Source of the DNA: Garicola koreensis
GTDB taxonomy: Bacteria > Actinomycetota > Actinomycetes > Actinomycetales > Micrococcaceae
Reading direction: 5' to 3'
Length of the DNA: 64,000 nt
Assembly: GCF_014195445.1 (NCBI RefSeq)
Contig: NZ_JACIBT010000001.1
Span: forward strand, 620,001-684,000
Positions within the stretch are counted from its first letter, which is position 1; each line of letters begins with the position of its first letter. Both the position numbers and the translations under genes were made by a program. This document shows positions 18,849 through 26,977 of the stretch, in pieces. The notes beneath the pieces are model-generated. The model did no database searches. It was given only the letters and a program-made list of their open reading frames with translations, and had not been told where the DNA came from.

Positions 18849-19058
18849 TCAGGAGGTCTGGGCGTCGTCGTCCTGCACGTCAGCATCCCCGTCGTCGTCG
18901 ACGCCGCCCTCTTCCCAACGCTGGTTGTTCCGGTGGACCCGGTCCAAGGCTCGGCTGGCCTCCGCATGCGTCGTATAGGGGCCCAGCAGGTGTTTCCAGC
19001 TAGATTTCGCGCCCTCTTCCACCTGCCCGGTGTTGATGTTGTACCAGTAATCAGCCAT
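18849..19058 (-). CDS. Small conserved actinobacterial SPOR-like protein
   Basis: A 69-residue protein. The N-terminal WYNINTGQVEEGAKSSW and GPYTTHAEASRALDRV are a conserved pattern in actinobacteria, resembling a short SPOR domain (a peptidoglycan-binding fold); the C-terminus is acidic. The function is unknown. TAGGCT (19065-19070) ends 6 bases before the ATG, suggesting a leaderless message. It is divergent from map. Confidence 0.7.
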   Translation of the reverse strand: MADYWYNINTGQVEEGAKSSWKHLLGPYTTHAEASRALDRVHRNNQRWEEGGVDDDGDADVQDDDAQTS

Positions 19059-19064
19059 ACACCC

Positions 19065-19070
19065 AGCCTA
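19065..19070 (-). promoter_or_regulatory. -10 box (TAGGCT) of the SPOR-like gene
   Basis: Minus-strand TAGGCT, 6 bases before the ATG at 19058, with no ribosome site between; leaderless geometry. Confidence 0.45.
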
Positions 19071-19107
19071 CGCCCAGCGTCACCTCCAGTGCCCACCCAA
19101 GGGCCCA

Positions 19108-19143
19108 GCCCACCGCACCGCCCACCGCACCGCCCACCGCACC
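19108..19143. repeat. Three perfect 12-bp tandem repeats
   Basis: The unit GCCCACCGCACC occurs three times without mismatch at 19108, 19120 and 19132. The last copy's GCCCACC also pairs with GGTGGGC at 19148-19154, followed by GTTTT, giving a terminator-like hairpin. It lies between two divergent genes, so no transcript should end here; the repeat may instead be slippage-derived or regulatory. Confidence 0.8.
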
Positions 19144-19262
19144 GTCTGGTGGGCGTTTTGCGCCGCAATAGCGCGGTGAGCTGCCAACGAAGCGGCACTT
19201 ATCGCCCACCAGAGCCCAGAGCGGGGCAGCGGCAGCAGGAGTTGTCCGGCCGGCACGGCAGA

Positions 19263-19268
19263 TAGACT
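19263..19268 (+). promoter_or_regulatory. -10 box (TAGACT) of map
   Basis: TAGACT ends 7 bases before the ATG at 19276, and TTGTCC 15 bases upstream of the -10 is a possible -35. The absence of a ribosome site fits a leaderless transcript. Confidence 0.5.
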
Positions 19269-19275
19269 GACACCC

Positions 19276-20163
19276 ATGGCTTCTGCAACCTCCACTGCCC
19301 CTGTAGGTACTCTGACCCCCGGCACGGTCTCCCCCGAACGCTCGGTGCCTGCCCACATCGACAGGCCCAACTACGTGGGGCTGTCGGAGCCGCCCAAGTA
19401 CACCGGTCCCGACGCCTACGACCCGGACACGGTGCAGCGGATCCGGCGTGCCGGCCAGCTGGCAGCCGACTGCATGGTGGCCACCGGCGAGCTCATCAGA
19501 CCAGGAGTCACCACCGACGAACTCGACGCCTTCGCCCACAACTACCTCATCGAGCGCGGCGCCTATCCCAGCTGCCTGCTCTACCGGGGGTTCCCCAAGT
19601 CCATCTGCACCTCGGTCAATGAGGTCATCTGCCACGGCATCCCCGACTCCACCGTCCTCAACGACGGCGACATTGTGAACCTGGACATCACCGCCTATCT
19701 GGACGGCGTCCACGGCGACCACAACGTCACGTTCTTGGTCGGCGAGGTGGATGAGGAGTCCACGCTGCTGGTCCAGCGCACCCACGAGGCGATGATGCGC
19801 GCCATCCGTGCTGTGAAGCCCGGGCGCCCGATCAACGTCATCGGCCGGGCCATCGAGTCCTACGCCAAGCGGTTCAACTACGGGGTGGTGCGCGAGTTCA
19901 TCGGCCACGGCGTCGGCGAGGCCTTCCACACCGGCCTGGTGATTCCCCACTACGACGCCGCCCCGGAGTACTCCCAGCCCATGGAGCCGGGCATGGTCTT
20001 CACCATCGAACCGATGCTCACCCTGGGCACCCGCCACTGGTACCTGTGGGAGGACCAGTGGACCGCAGTCACCCGCGATCAGCGCCGCACCGCCCAGTTC
20101 GAGCACACCCTGGTGGTCACCGACGACGGCGCCGAGATCCTCACCCTCCCCTCCGCAGACTGA
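19276..20163 (+). CDS. map: Methionine aminopeptidase, type I
   Basis: A 295-residue enzyme removing the initiator methionine from nascent proteins. The pita-bread fold and its five metal ligands are recognisable: VNLDITAYLDGVHGDHN supplies two Asp, EFIGHGVGEAFH gives the His, and MVFTIEPMLTLG plus the final RTAQFEHTLVV give the Glu residues. About 45 N-terminal residues precede the core, with PNYVGLSEPPKYTG matching the actinobacterial extended form. The ATG at 19276 follows a leaderless-type -10 box. An overlapping reverse ORF across this gene is a GC-rich shadow. Confidence 0.93.
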   Translation: MASATSTAPVGTLTPGTVSPERSVPAHIDRPNYVGLSEPPKYTGPDAYDPDTVQRIRRAGQLAADCMVATGELIRPGVTTDELDAFAHNYLIERGAYPSCLLYRGFPKSICTSVNEVICHGIPDSTVLNDGDIVNLDITAYLDGVHGDHNVTFLVGEVDEESTLLVQRTHEAMMRAIRAVKPGRPINVIGRAIESYAKRFNYGVVREFIGHGVGEAFHTGLVIPHYDAAPEYSQPMEPGMVFTIEPMLTLGTRHWYLWEDQWTAVTRDQRRTAQFEHTLVVTDDGAEILTLPSAD

Positions 20164-20271
20164 GGACACGCTATCCTGTTGCACAGATCCCCTGACATGG
20201 ATCCCTTGACGCAGCGTCGCGTCGCCATCAATTACTGCGTCCGTCCCAACGTGTGATTTCTGTGGAGAGCT

Positions 20272-21129
20272 ATGCCGAACCCTGCGCCCAAGCCGCCCAC
20301 CGCTGCCGTGCCCCCAACCGCGGCTGCGGCGCTGACTGACCTGCCCCAGCTCGCGGTGGGGATCGACGTCGGCGGCACCGGCACCAAAGGCGGCATCGTC
20401 GATCTCACCGACGGCACCCTGGTGGGAAAGCGCTTCCGGATTCCCACGCCCCAGCCGGCCACCCCTGAGGCGGTGGCCGAGGTGATCGGCCAGATTCTCG
20501 ACGAGCTGCTCAGCCGCAACGGCGCGCCTGCACAGACTGATCTGAGCGTGGGCGTGACCTTCCCCGCGATCGTGATCGACAATGTGGTGCTGTCGGCCTC
20601 CAACATCGATCAGTCCTGGCTCAACTGCGACACTGGTCTGCTGCTGGGTCACCTGCCGGGCCGCACCTTCACACTCAACGACGCCGACGCCGCCGGGCTG
20701 GCAGAGGCCCGCTACGGCGCCGGAGCCGGACGCACCGGCACCGTGATGACGGTGACCCTGGGCACCGGGGTCGGTTCGGCACTGGTGCACGACGGCGTCC
20801 TGGTCCCCAACTCTGAGCTGGGGCACCTGGAGTTCGAGGGCGTGGTCGCCGAGACCAAAGTCTCAGCCGCCGCCCGGCAGCGGGCCGATCAGCCCTGGGA
20901 CGAGTACGGTGAGGTGCTGCGCCGGTACCTGACCCACGTGGAACGGATTCAGGCGGTGAATCAGTTCATCATCGGCGGCGGCGTCTCCAAACGCAGCGAC
21001 GATTTTCTGCCCTACGTGACCGGACTGCGCGCCGAGGTGGTCCCGGCAGCACTGGTGAACAACGCCGGAATCGTCGGTGCGGCCCTGTTTGCGACGGAGC
21101 AGGCCGCGCTGACCGACCTGCGCGGATAG
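20272..21129 (+). CDS. ppgK: Polyphosphate glucokinase (ROK family)
   Basis: A 285-residue kinase that phosphorylates glucose using polyphosphate or ATP, feeding glycolysis. The phosphate motif GIDVGGTGTKGGIVDL is near residue 28, TVMTVTLGTGVGSALVHDG follows, and the C-terminal YLTHVERIQAVNQF and IIGGGVSKR match actinobacterial PpgK. The first 25 residues are Ala/Pro-rich. GGAGAG lies just upstream of the ATG. TTGACG at 20206 is a possible -35. It follows map by 108 bp and may have its own promoter. Confidence 0.9.
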   Translation: MPNPAPKPPTAAVPPTAAAALTDLPQLAVGIDVGGTGTKGGIVDLTDGTLVGKRFRIPTPQPATPEAVAEVIGQILDELLSRNGAPAQTDLSVGVTFPAIVIDNVVLSASNIDQSWLNCDTGLLLGHLPGRTFTLNDADAAGLAEARYGAGAGRTGTVMTVTLGTGVGSALVHDGVLVPNSELGHLEFEGVVAETKVSAAARQRADQPWDEYGEVLRRYLTHVERIQAVNQFIIGGGVSKRSDDFLPYVTGLRAEVVPAALVNNAGIVGAALFATEQAALTDLRG

Positions 21130-21199
21130 CGGTTCTCTGCCGCCGTCGTCGGTTTGCTAGACTTTCCCCTTGTGCTGGCCGATCCTGCCAGCACGCTTT

Positions 21200-21273
21200 G
21201 CGCCGATAGCTCAGTTGGTTAGAGCACTGCGTTTACACCGCAGGTGTCGGGGGTTCGAGTCCCTCTCGGCGCA
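21200..21273 (+). tRNA. tRNA-Val (TAC anticodon)
   Basis: A 74-base cloverleaf. Acceptor GCGCCGA pairs with TCGGCGC, the D arm is GCTCAGTTGGTTAGAGC, the anticodon stem CTGCG/CGCAG encloses TTTACAC (anticodon TAC, read at 34-36), and the T arm contains GTTCGAGTC. The 3' CCA is not encoded (ACCC follows the acceptor). Confidence 0.95.
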
Positions 21274-21309
21274 CCCAGCTTCCCGGTGGTGATCGGGTGC
21301 TTGCCTGAG

Positions 21310-21315
21310 CATAAT
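21310..21315 (+). promoter_or_regulatory. -10 box (CATAAT) of the DUF2200 gene
   Basis: CATAAT matches TATAAT in five of six bases and ends 6 bases before the ATG at 21322. AGAGGG directly abuts the ATG and is too close to act as a ribosome site. Confidence 0.45.
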
Positions 21316-21321
21316 AGAGGG

Positions 21322-21672
21322 ATGGCTGAGCACAAGATCTACTCCATGAGCTTCTCCAACGTGTATCCCCACTATGTGAGGAAGGCGGAGAAGAAGGGCC
21401 GCACCCAGGCAGAGGTCGATGAGATCACCCGCTGGCTGACCGGCTACACCCAGAAGCAGCTTGAGCAGCAGCTGGAGGCTGAGACCGACTTCAAGACGTT
21501 CTTCGCCCAGGCACCGGAGCTGAACCCCTCCCGCAGTCTGATCACCGGAGTCATCTGCGGGGTGCGCGTCGAAGACATCAAAGAGCCCACGATGCAGCAG
21601 ATCCGCTACCTGGACAAGCTCATCGACGAGCTCGCCCGCGGTAAAGCCATGGAGAAGATTCTCCGCGGCTGA
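21322..21672 (+). CDS. DUF2200 domain protein
   Basis: A 116-residue cytoplasmic protein matching the DUF2200 family along its whole length: the [24 protein letters not shown] start, an [14 protein letters not shown] segment, the [19 protein letters not shown] core and a [15 protein letters not shown] end. No enzyme motif is visible. The family is widespread, often in cold-shock or stress neighbourhoods, and uncharacterised. It starts at ATG 21322, about 50 bases after tRNA-Val. An in-frame ATG at 21244 lies inside the tRNA and is rejected. Confidence 0.82.
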   Translation: MAEHKIYSMSFSNVYPHYVRKAEKKGRTQAEVDEITRWLTGYTQKQLEQQLEAETDFKTFFAQAPELNPSRSLITGVICGVRVEDIKEPTMQQIRYLDKLIDELARGKAMEKILRG

Positions 21673-21724
21673 CAGCCCCCGCTGCGGCTCTCATGGTCGC
21701 GCAGTGGTCAGGGTCGCACAGCGG

Positions 21725-22201
21725 TCATGGTCTCACGGCGGTCGGCGTCCCGGCGGTGATGGTCAGCATCTGCTCGTACGTCGTCGGAAACACCGTCTTT
21801 GGATGACCGGCGGCCGCCCACACTTCGCTGTAACCGCGCAGGGCTGTGTCCACAAACGTTCGGACGGGGTGCGGGTGCCCGACCGGCGCCACTCCCCCGA
21901 TGACTTGGCCGGTCGCGGCTTTGACGACGTCCTTGCTCGCCCTGCCGATCGTCCCGCCCAGGTGGGGCCCGAGCCAGTCGGTATCCACCCGGTGGGCTCC
22001 GGAGGTCAGCACCAGGATCGGCTCCTCATCCAGGGTGAACACCAAGGAGTTGGCGATCTGCCCCACGTAAATGCCCAACGCTTCGGCCGCAGCAGCCGCA
22101 GTGGTGGTGGCGTCGTCGAACCAGGTCACCTCCGGGTGAAGCCCGTGCCGCTGCAGGTCGGCGATGACATGGGACACGCTGGGATGCTGTGGATTGGCCA
22201 T
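21725..22201 (-). CDS. YbaK/ProX-type aminoacyl-tRNA deacylase
   Basis: A 158-residue protein of the YbaK/EbsC family, which clears mischarged aminoacyl-tRNAs in trans. Motifs: HGLHPEVTWFDDATTTAAAAAEALG near the N-terminus, then QIANSLVF, PILVLTSGAHRVD and IGGVAPVGHPHPVRTFVD, the last matching the family's GGVxPxG loop. The start at ATG 22201 is preferred because TAAGTT lies 7 bases upstream, a leaderless arrangement; an upstream ATG at 22300 would add 33 unlikely residues. It is divergent from the HNH gene. Confidence 0.82.
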   Translation of the reverse strand: MANPQHPSVSHVIADLQRHGLHPEVTWFDDATTTAAAAAEALGIYVGQIANSLVFTLDEEPILVLTSGAHRVDTDWLGPHLGGTIGRASKDVVKAATGQVIGGVAPVGHPHPVRTFVDTALRGYSEVWAAAGHPKTVFPTTYEQMLTITAGTPTAVRP

Positions 22202-22208
22202 GCGCACG

Positions 22209-22214
22209 AACTTA
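22209..22214 (-). promoter_or_regulatory. -10 box (TAAGTT) of YbaK gene
   Basis: Minus-strand TAAGTT ends 7 bases before the ATG at 22201. The hexamer keeps only the TANNNT core. Confidence 0.35.
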
Positions 22215-22394
22215 TCAACTTCTCTCGCGTGTAGTCTGCGGTCATGGCGATGGACTTCAGTGCCCAGGGAATCGCCGCCGCCTCTCCGGCAGACCGGCAT
22301 CCGGGAATCTGACCGCTGGACGCTCTGGACGACGCCGCGCTGAGGTCTGCTCGGTCCTCTTGTTGGTGACAGTGGTCGTGTCCTACCTCACATC

Positions 22395-22400
22395 TAGTGT
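22395..22400 (+). promoter_or_regulatory. -10 box (TAGTGT) of the DUF222-HNH gene
   Basis: TAGTGT ends 7 bases before the ATG at 22408; leaderless geometry decides this start over ATG 22189. Confidence 0.4.
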
Positions 22401-22407
22401 GGTGGGT

Positions 22408-23808
22408 ATGGATGATCAGCAGCTGCTTACCCCACCGGTGCCGCCGAAGCTGCGGCATCTGATGGATGAGCCTGCCCTGGCCCAAGCGTGGGAGCATCAA
22501 GTCTCCGCGCGGCAAGCCGAAGCGGCCAAAATCAGGGTCCTGGTGGATCATGTGGCCGCCTGCCGGGACGAGCACTGCGACGAGTACGACTTCATCCAGG
22601 ATGCTGCCGAGCGGGCCGCGGTGCATCAGGCGGCTCTGCTGTTGGGGTTCAGTGATCAGAGCACTGCGATCACCCTCAACGTGGCCGAGTACGCCCGTGA
22701 GCACCTGCCCTGGAGCTGGGAGGCCTTCTGCCGGGGCCTGATCGATACGCTGCGACTGCGCAAGATCAGCACCGCCGCCCAAAACCTGACGGGCCTGAAC
22801 CTCGCGGGCGCCGATGTGCAGCGTCTGGATCCTGCCGCAGCGTTGGAGGCCATTGACCGCAGCCTGGGGGACTTTCAGAACTGGCTGCACCGGTTCATCG
22901 CCCACCTGGACTATGACGCCTACACCGCCCAGTGCGCGAGGAACCGTGCCCAGCGGTACGTCGGGTTCAGCCACGGCACCGATGGGATGAGCTTCATCGA
23001 GGCCCGGATCCCCACCGTGGAGGCCGCCGCGATCCAGAAACGCCTGAGCCTCACCGCCCGCCGCCACCACCGTGCCGCCCAAGACACGGCGGCCCAAGAC
23101 ACGGCGGCCCAAGACACTGGGGACACAGGCGCCCCGCAGCACCAGGCTGGCGCCGACAATGGCTCAGCAACGGGCCATCAGGCCCAGATGCCGACTTTGG
23201 CTCAGCGGGAGGCTGATCTGTTCTCCGCGTGGCTGCGCACCGGCGACACCCCAGAAGACGGTGCCCGGCCGGTGGAGGCGAAGATCATGATCATGATCCC
23301 CGAAACCACCCTGACCGGGGGGAGCAACCAGCCCGCCATGGCCGCTGACCGGTCCTGGATGCTCGCCGCCGACCAGGCCCGCACCCTCGCCGGGCACCCA
23401 GACGCTGAGCACCACTGGTACCACGGGCGCACCCGCCCCAACCGGGCCGGTGCTGATGTGGACGTGCTCTCGGTGACCTATGCCGGCCGCTACCCGCCAC
23501 AGCGGCTGCGCGACGCACTGCTCTTCCGCGACGGGGTATGCACCACACAGGGCTGCACCATCGCCGCAGAACGATCCGACATCGACCACCACACACCCTT
23601 CGACGCCGGCGGCCCCACCAACGCAGCGAACCTATCCAGCCTGTGCCGCCGGCACCACCGGCTGAAATCCCACGGATTCCTCCACCCACCAGCACCACCG
23701 GAGGCCACCGGACGAGACAGCCCCCGAGACAGACCCCGAAGACGACCACAGTGCCCACCGGCAGACCTCATCCACACCGCCGCACACCCCATCACCTACG
23801 CCGTATGA
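22408..23808 (+). CDS. DUF222 domain HNH endonuclease
   Basis: A 466-residue protein with a helical DUF222 region (about 30-330) and a C-terminal HNH nuclease (about 370-430). The nuclease motif is seen as C-x4-C, DIDHHTPFDAGGPTNAANL and LCRRHHRLKSHG. An internal spacer has three AAQDT pentapeptides encoded by 15-bp tandem repeats. Such proteins occur in many copies in actinobacterial genomes, including the REP13E12 repeats of Mycobacterium, and are thought to be mobile or domesticated nucleases. No flanking inverted repeats or recombinase were seen. The C-terminal tail is Pro/Arg-rich. Confidence 0.8.
   Translation: MDDQQLLTPPVPPKLRHLMDEPALAQAWEHQVSARQAEAAKIRVLVDHVAACRDEHCDEYDFIQDAAERAAVHQAALLLGFSDQSTAITLNVAEYAREHLPWSWEAFCRGLIDTLRLRKISTAAQNLTGLNLAGADVQRLDPAAALEAIDRSLGDFQNWLHRFIAHLDYDAYTAQCARNRAQRYVGFSHGTDGMSFIEARIPTVEAAAIQKRLSLTARRHHRAAQDTAAQDTAAQDTGDTGAPQHQAGADNGSATGHQAQMPTLAQREADLFSAWLRTGDTPEDGARPVEAKIMIMIPETTLTGGSNQPAMAADRSWMLAADQARTLAGHPDAEHHWYHGRTRPNRAGADVDVLSVTYAGRYPPQRLRDALLFRDGVCTTQGCTIAAERSDIDHHTPFDAGGPTNAANLSSLCRRHHRLKSHGFLHPPAPPEATGRDSPRDRPRRRPQCPPADLIHTAAHPITYAV
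23074..23118. repeat. 15-bp tandem repeat, three copies, in the HNH gene
   Basis: Three units starting at 23074, 23089 and 23104 each encode Ala-Ala-Gln-Asp-Thr; the second unit is GCGGCCCAAGACACG, and the others differ from it at one base. The unit is a multiple of three, so copy-number changes keep the frame. Confidence 0.85.
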
Positions 23809-23939
23809 CCAGATGCCTACCGGCGCGGCAGACGCGGCTGCGTGCGGGTCGATAATGTCACACCGCTCTTCCATAGCCTCCGCAGGCCCATGTGGGTAGC
23901 CTCAGAGCACAGTATCCATACATCGAAAGGAGCAGGAAC

Positions 23940-25004
23940 ATGAAGGCAGTTCTCTACTACGGCAAGGAAGACCTGCGCATCGAAGATGTGGAGGAACCCC
24001 AGCTACGCTCCGGAGCGGTGAAGATCGCGCCAGCCTACAACGGCATCTGCGGAAGTGACCTGCATCTTTACCACGATGGTCCGATCCCGCCCGCGCCTAC
24101 TGAGCAGGAGCCGCACCCGCTCTCCGGTGAGACCTTGCCGGTAGTTCTCGGCCATGAGTTCTCCGGTGTGGTGGAAGAAGTCGGCGAAGGCGTGACCGGC
24201 CTCTCCGTCGGCGCCTCCGTGGTGGTCGAACCGCTTATGGTCGATGGCACCTGCCCGGCCTGCCGCCAGGGAGCCTACAACCTCTGCGAGAAAATGGGGT
24301 TCATCGGCATCTCAGGTAGAGGCGGTGGACTCAGCGAGCACATCGTCGTCGACAAGGAATGGGTGCACCCCGTCGGCGAGATGCCGCTGGACCACGCGGC
24401 CATGATCGAACCGCTGGCAGTCGCCGTCCACTCCGTCCAGCACTCCCGGGTGAAGAGCGGACAGACTGCCGTCGTCGGTGGAGCGGGACCCATTGGTCTG
24501 ATGGTCGCCTCAGTGCTGAAGGCATACAACGTCACAACCATTATCAGCGAACCCTCCCAGACCCGTCGCCAGGTGGCGCAACAGTCCGATGTCGCCGACT
24601 TCGTGGTGGACCCGGTCAATGAAGACCTCAGCAAGGCAGTGGCATCCCATACTGATCAAGCAGGCGCCGAAGTGGCATTCGACGCCGCCGGCGCGGGCCC
24701 CGTCGTCGGGCAGCTTCTGGACGTGCTGGCCCCCGCAGGACGGCTGGAGGTCGTCGCGCTCCACTCGAGTCCGGTCGAACTCGACATCACCGCGCAGCTG
24801 ACCATGCAGGATCGTGAGATGGGCAGCACAATCGGCTACGCCCATGACCACGCCGAGGCGATCGAGCTGGTGCGGAGCGGCAAGGTGAACCTGGAGCCGT
24901 TCATCACCAGTCGCATCCTCGCCGACGACATCGTTGAGCAGGGATTCAACCGGCTCATCGAGAACAAGGACTCAGAAGTGAAAATCTTGGTATCGATGAG
25001 CTGA
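23940..25004 (+). CDS. Zinc-dependent 2,3-butanediol/alcohol dehydrogenase
   Basis: A 354-residue medium-chain dehydrogenase closest to (R,R)-2,3-butanediol dehydrogenases. Catalytic zinc ligands are in GICGSDLHLY and GHEFSGVVEEVGEGV, and the NAD-binding site is VVGGAGPIGLMVASV. The structural-zinc lobe reads VDGTCPACRQGAYNLC, with Asp where the first of four cysteines is usual. The family interconverts acetoin and butanediol with NADH. AAAGGAG lies 8 bases before the ATG at 23940; an in-frame start at 23892 is less likely. It is followed 14 bp later by an aldo/keto reductase in an evident operon. Confidence 0.85.
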   Translation: MKAVLYYGKEDLRIEDVEEPQLRSGAVKIAPAYNGICGSDLHLYHDGPIPPAPTEQEPHPLSGETLPVVLGHEFSGVVEEVGEGVTGLSVGASVVVEPLMVDGTCPACRQGAYNLCEKMGFIGISGRGGGLSEHIVVDKEWVHPVGEMPLDHAAMIEPLAVAVHSVQHSRVKSGQTAVVGGAGPIGLMVASVLKAYNVTTIISEPSQTRRQVAQQSDVADFVVDPVNEDLSKAVASHTDQAGAEVAFDAAGAGPVVGQLLDVLAPAGRLEVVALHSSPVELDITAQLTMQDREMGSTIGYAHDHAEAIELVRSGKVNLEPFITSRILADDIVEQGFNRLIENKDSEVKILVSMS

Positions 25005-25018
25005 GGCGGAGGATCAAA

Positions 25019-26008
25019 ATGCAGCATAGGACTTTTGGACCTACTGGTCGCAGGGTCTCCAGCATCGGATTGGGCACCTGGCAACTGGGCACCGAATGGG
25101 GAGACGTGGCTGAGGCCGATGCCCTGGCGGTGTTGGATGCCGCCGTCGAATCTGGGGTGACCCTCTTCGACACTGCCGATGTTTACGGTGACGGGCGCAG
25201 CGAGCAGCTGATCGGCCGCTGGCTCGCAAAGAACCCCACGTGGGGCGGCACCGTTGCCACGAAGATGATCCGTCGGGCGCCGGAACCGACGCTGGAGCAC
25301 GCCACGGCCGCGAACTTCCGGGCATGGACCGACCGCTCACGCGCCAATCTGGGCGTCGACACGCTGGACCTGGTGCAGCTGCACTGCCCCACCGACGATG
25401 TGTATGGCTCAGACCTCGTCTTCGACACTCTCGACTCCCTGGTTGAGGACGCAACCATTACCGCATACGGGGTCAGTGTCGAGACCTGCGAGCAGGCGCT
25501 GCGTGCCATAGCCAGGCCGAACGTCGCCAGCGTGCAGATCGTCCTCAACGCCTTTCGGCAGAAGCCGCTGGAGGAAGTCATTCCTGCGGCCCGGCAGGCC
25601 GGGACGGCAATCATCGCCCGTGTGCCACTGGCCAGCGGTCTGCTCACCGGTCGTTACACCAAGGAGACGACCTTCGCGGATACCGACCATCGCAGCTTCA
25701 ACCGGCACGGTGAGGCTTTCGACATCGGAGAGACTTTCGCCGGAGTCGACTTCGAAACCGGCGTTGATGCGGCTGCCGAATTCTCCGAACTGGCGCGCGA
25801 CTTCCGACTGAAGCCTTCAGCAGCCGCCCTGGCATGGGCAGTGCAGCAGCCCGGAGTCAGCACCGTGATACCCGGTGCCCGCAGCCCCGAGCAGGCCCGC
25901 GGCAATGCGGCGGCTGCAGAGACGGACCCGCTGCCCGCTGAGTTTATGGCCGCGGTCCAAGAGCTCTACGGGCGGCGCATCAGGCCGTTGGTGCACCATA
26001 AGTGGTGA
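25019..26008 (+). CDS. Aldo/keto reductase
   Basis: A 329-residue TIM-barrel oxidoreductase. The catalytic tetrad can be placed in LFDTADVYGDG (Asp, Tyr), VATKMI (Lys) and LVQLHCPTDD (His). The NADPH-binding C-terminal STVIPGARSPEQARGN is intact. The ending LYGRRIRPLVHHKW is typical of the YajO/AKR-like bacterial group. GGAGG precedes the ATG, 14 bp after the dehydrogenase stop. Together the two genes suggest a carbonyl/diol redox pair, but substrates cannot be read from sequence. Confidence 0.86.
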   Translation: MQHRTFGPTGRRVSSIGLGTWQLGTEWGDVAEADALAVLDAAVESGVTLFDTADVYGDGRSEQLIGRWLAKNPTWGGTVATKMIRRAPEPTLEHATAANFRAWTDRSRANLGVDTLDLVQLHCPTDDVYGSDLVFDTLDSLVEDATITAYGVSVETCEQALRAIARPNVASVQIVLNAFRQKPLEEVIPAARQAGTAIIARVPLASGLLTGRYTKETTFADTDHRSFNRHGEAFDIGETFAGVDFETGVDAAAEFSELARDFRLKPSAAALAWAVQQPGVSTVIPGARSPEQARGNAAAAETDPLPAEFMAAVQELYGRRIRPLVHHKW

Positions 26009-26055
26009 TAGGGGTCATTGCACCCTCACTGCCGCCATGGCCGTCTACGCAGCCG

Positions 26056-26973
26056 TCAGGGAAGGATCAGCTCACCGGTGAAGTGGCGCCGGTTCTTCCG
26101 TGCGTTCCATCCGGTGAAGCGCTGGGTGCCGTCGGAGATGTCTTCCACAGCGAAGTTGACCGTCCCTGGCAGCGCCACCGGCGCTTCGAACTCAATGCTC
26201 CACCGGTGCCCGGCCGATTCCGGCTCTCGGCCCTCGAGCATCCGGGCGGCCGAATACATGCCGTGGGCGATCATCCCGCGCTGACCCAGGGCTTTGGCCG
26301 CCAGGTTGGAGACGTGTATGGGGTTATAGTCACCCGAGACGGCGGCATAGTCGCGACCGGCACCGGCACCCAGATTCCACTGCGCGGTCTTCCTCGGGGG
26401 CGTGAAGCCGCCCTGGCCGCGCCGGGACTGCTCGCCCTCCGGCTTGCCCGCTACAAAGGTGCCAATCCCCAAATAGGTGGAGACCCCGCTCCACAGCAGC
26501 TCACTCTGGTCAGCGGAGTCGACGTCGACGCCCTGCGGGTAGACGTCCACCGTAATGTCCACCTGGGTCCCCTTGCGGTGGGCACGGAAGTTCTGCGCCT
26601 TCACCAGGATCTGCAGCGATGTGTTCGGCATGACCGGCTGGTGGTGCTCCACCGTGTTGGCCAGGTGCACCATGCCCAAAAGCGGCAGCGGGAAGTCCTT
26701 GCTGCTCATCAGGCCCATCTGCACTGGAAACGCGGCGATGTGGATCAGCACTGAGGGCAGCGCGCCGCGGTGGGCGCCGTCGAAGGCCTCCCCGGCGAAC
26801 AGCCGCCGGTAGTCCTCCACCTGCTGCTCGCTGATGCCCGGATGCCGGGCCACCACCGGCTCCACAGTCAGCCCGCGCAGTGAGCCGTTGGAGGAGAGCT
26901 TCGACTTCAGCGCACCCAGTGCCGCGCGGCGGTAGAGCGAACTCAGGTTCGGAAGGTCGATGGTCCGCGTCAT
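26056..26973 (-). CDS. MaoC-type (R)-hydratase, HtdX-like
   Basis: A 305-residue double-hotdog protein. The C-terminal half holds the hydratase-2 motif YAAVSGDYNPIHVSNLAAKALG with the Asp and His dyad, then GMIAHGMYSAARML. The N-terminal half has lost these residues, as in mycobacterial HtdX/HtdY. It should hydrate trans-2-enoyl-CoA or -ACP. It is the third gene of a minus-strand operon behind FadA2 and FabG4, 4 bp after the FabG4 stop, the same order as Rv0241c-Rv0243 in Mycobacterium. TAGGAG precedes the ATG. Confidence 0.85.
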   Translation of the reverse strand: MTRTIDLPNLSSLYRRAALGALKSKLSSNGSLRGLTVEPVVARHPGISEQQVEDYRRLFAGEAFDGAHRGALPSVLIHIAAFPVQMGLMSSKDFPLPLLGMVHLANTVEHHQPVMPNTSLQILVKAQNFRAHRKGTQVDITVDVYPQGVDVDSADQSELLWSGVSTYLGIGTFVAGKPEGEQSRRGQGGFTPPRKTAQWNLGAGAGRDYAAVSGDYNPIHVSNLAAKALGQRGMIAHGMYSAARMLEGREPESAGHRWSIEFEAPVALPGTVNFAVEDISDGTQRFTGWNARKNRRHFTGELILP

Positions 26974-26977
26974 GCGA

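Noticed and set aside
19132-19160. Intrinsic terminator at the 12-bp repeats
   Set aside because: The stem and GTTTT look right, but the flanking genes diverge from it, so no transcript needs to end there; kept only as a repeat.
19051-20826. 591-codon open frame on the minus strand
   Set aside because: It lies antisense to map and ppgK, has His/Gly/Val-rich shadow composition and no motif; typical of GC-rich codon bias.
21244-21321. Longer start for the DUF2200 gene
   Set aside because: Would begin within tRNA-Val; family similarity starts at 21322.
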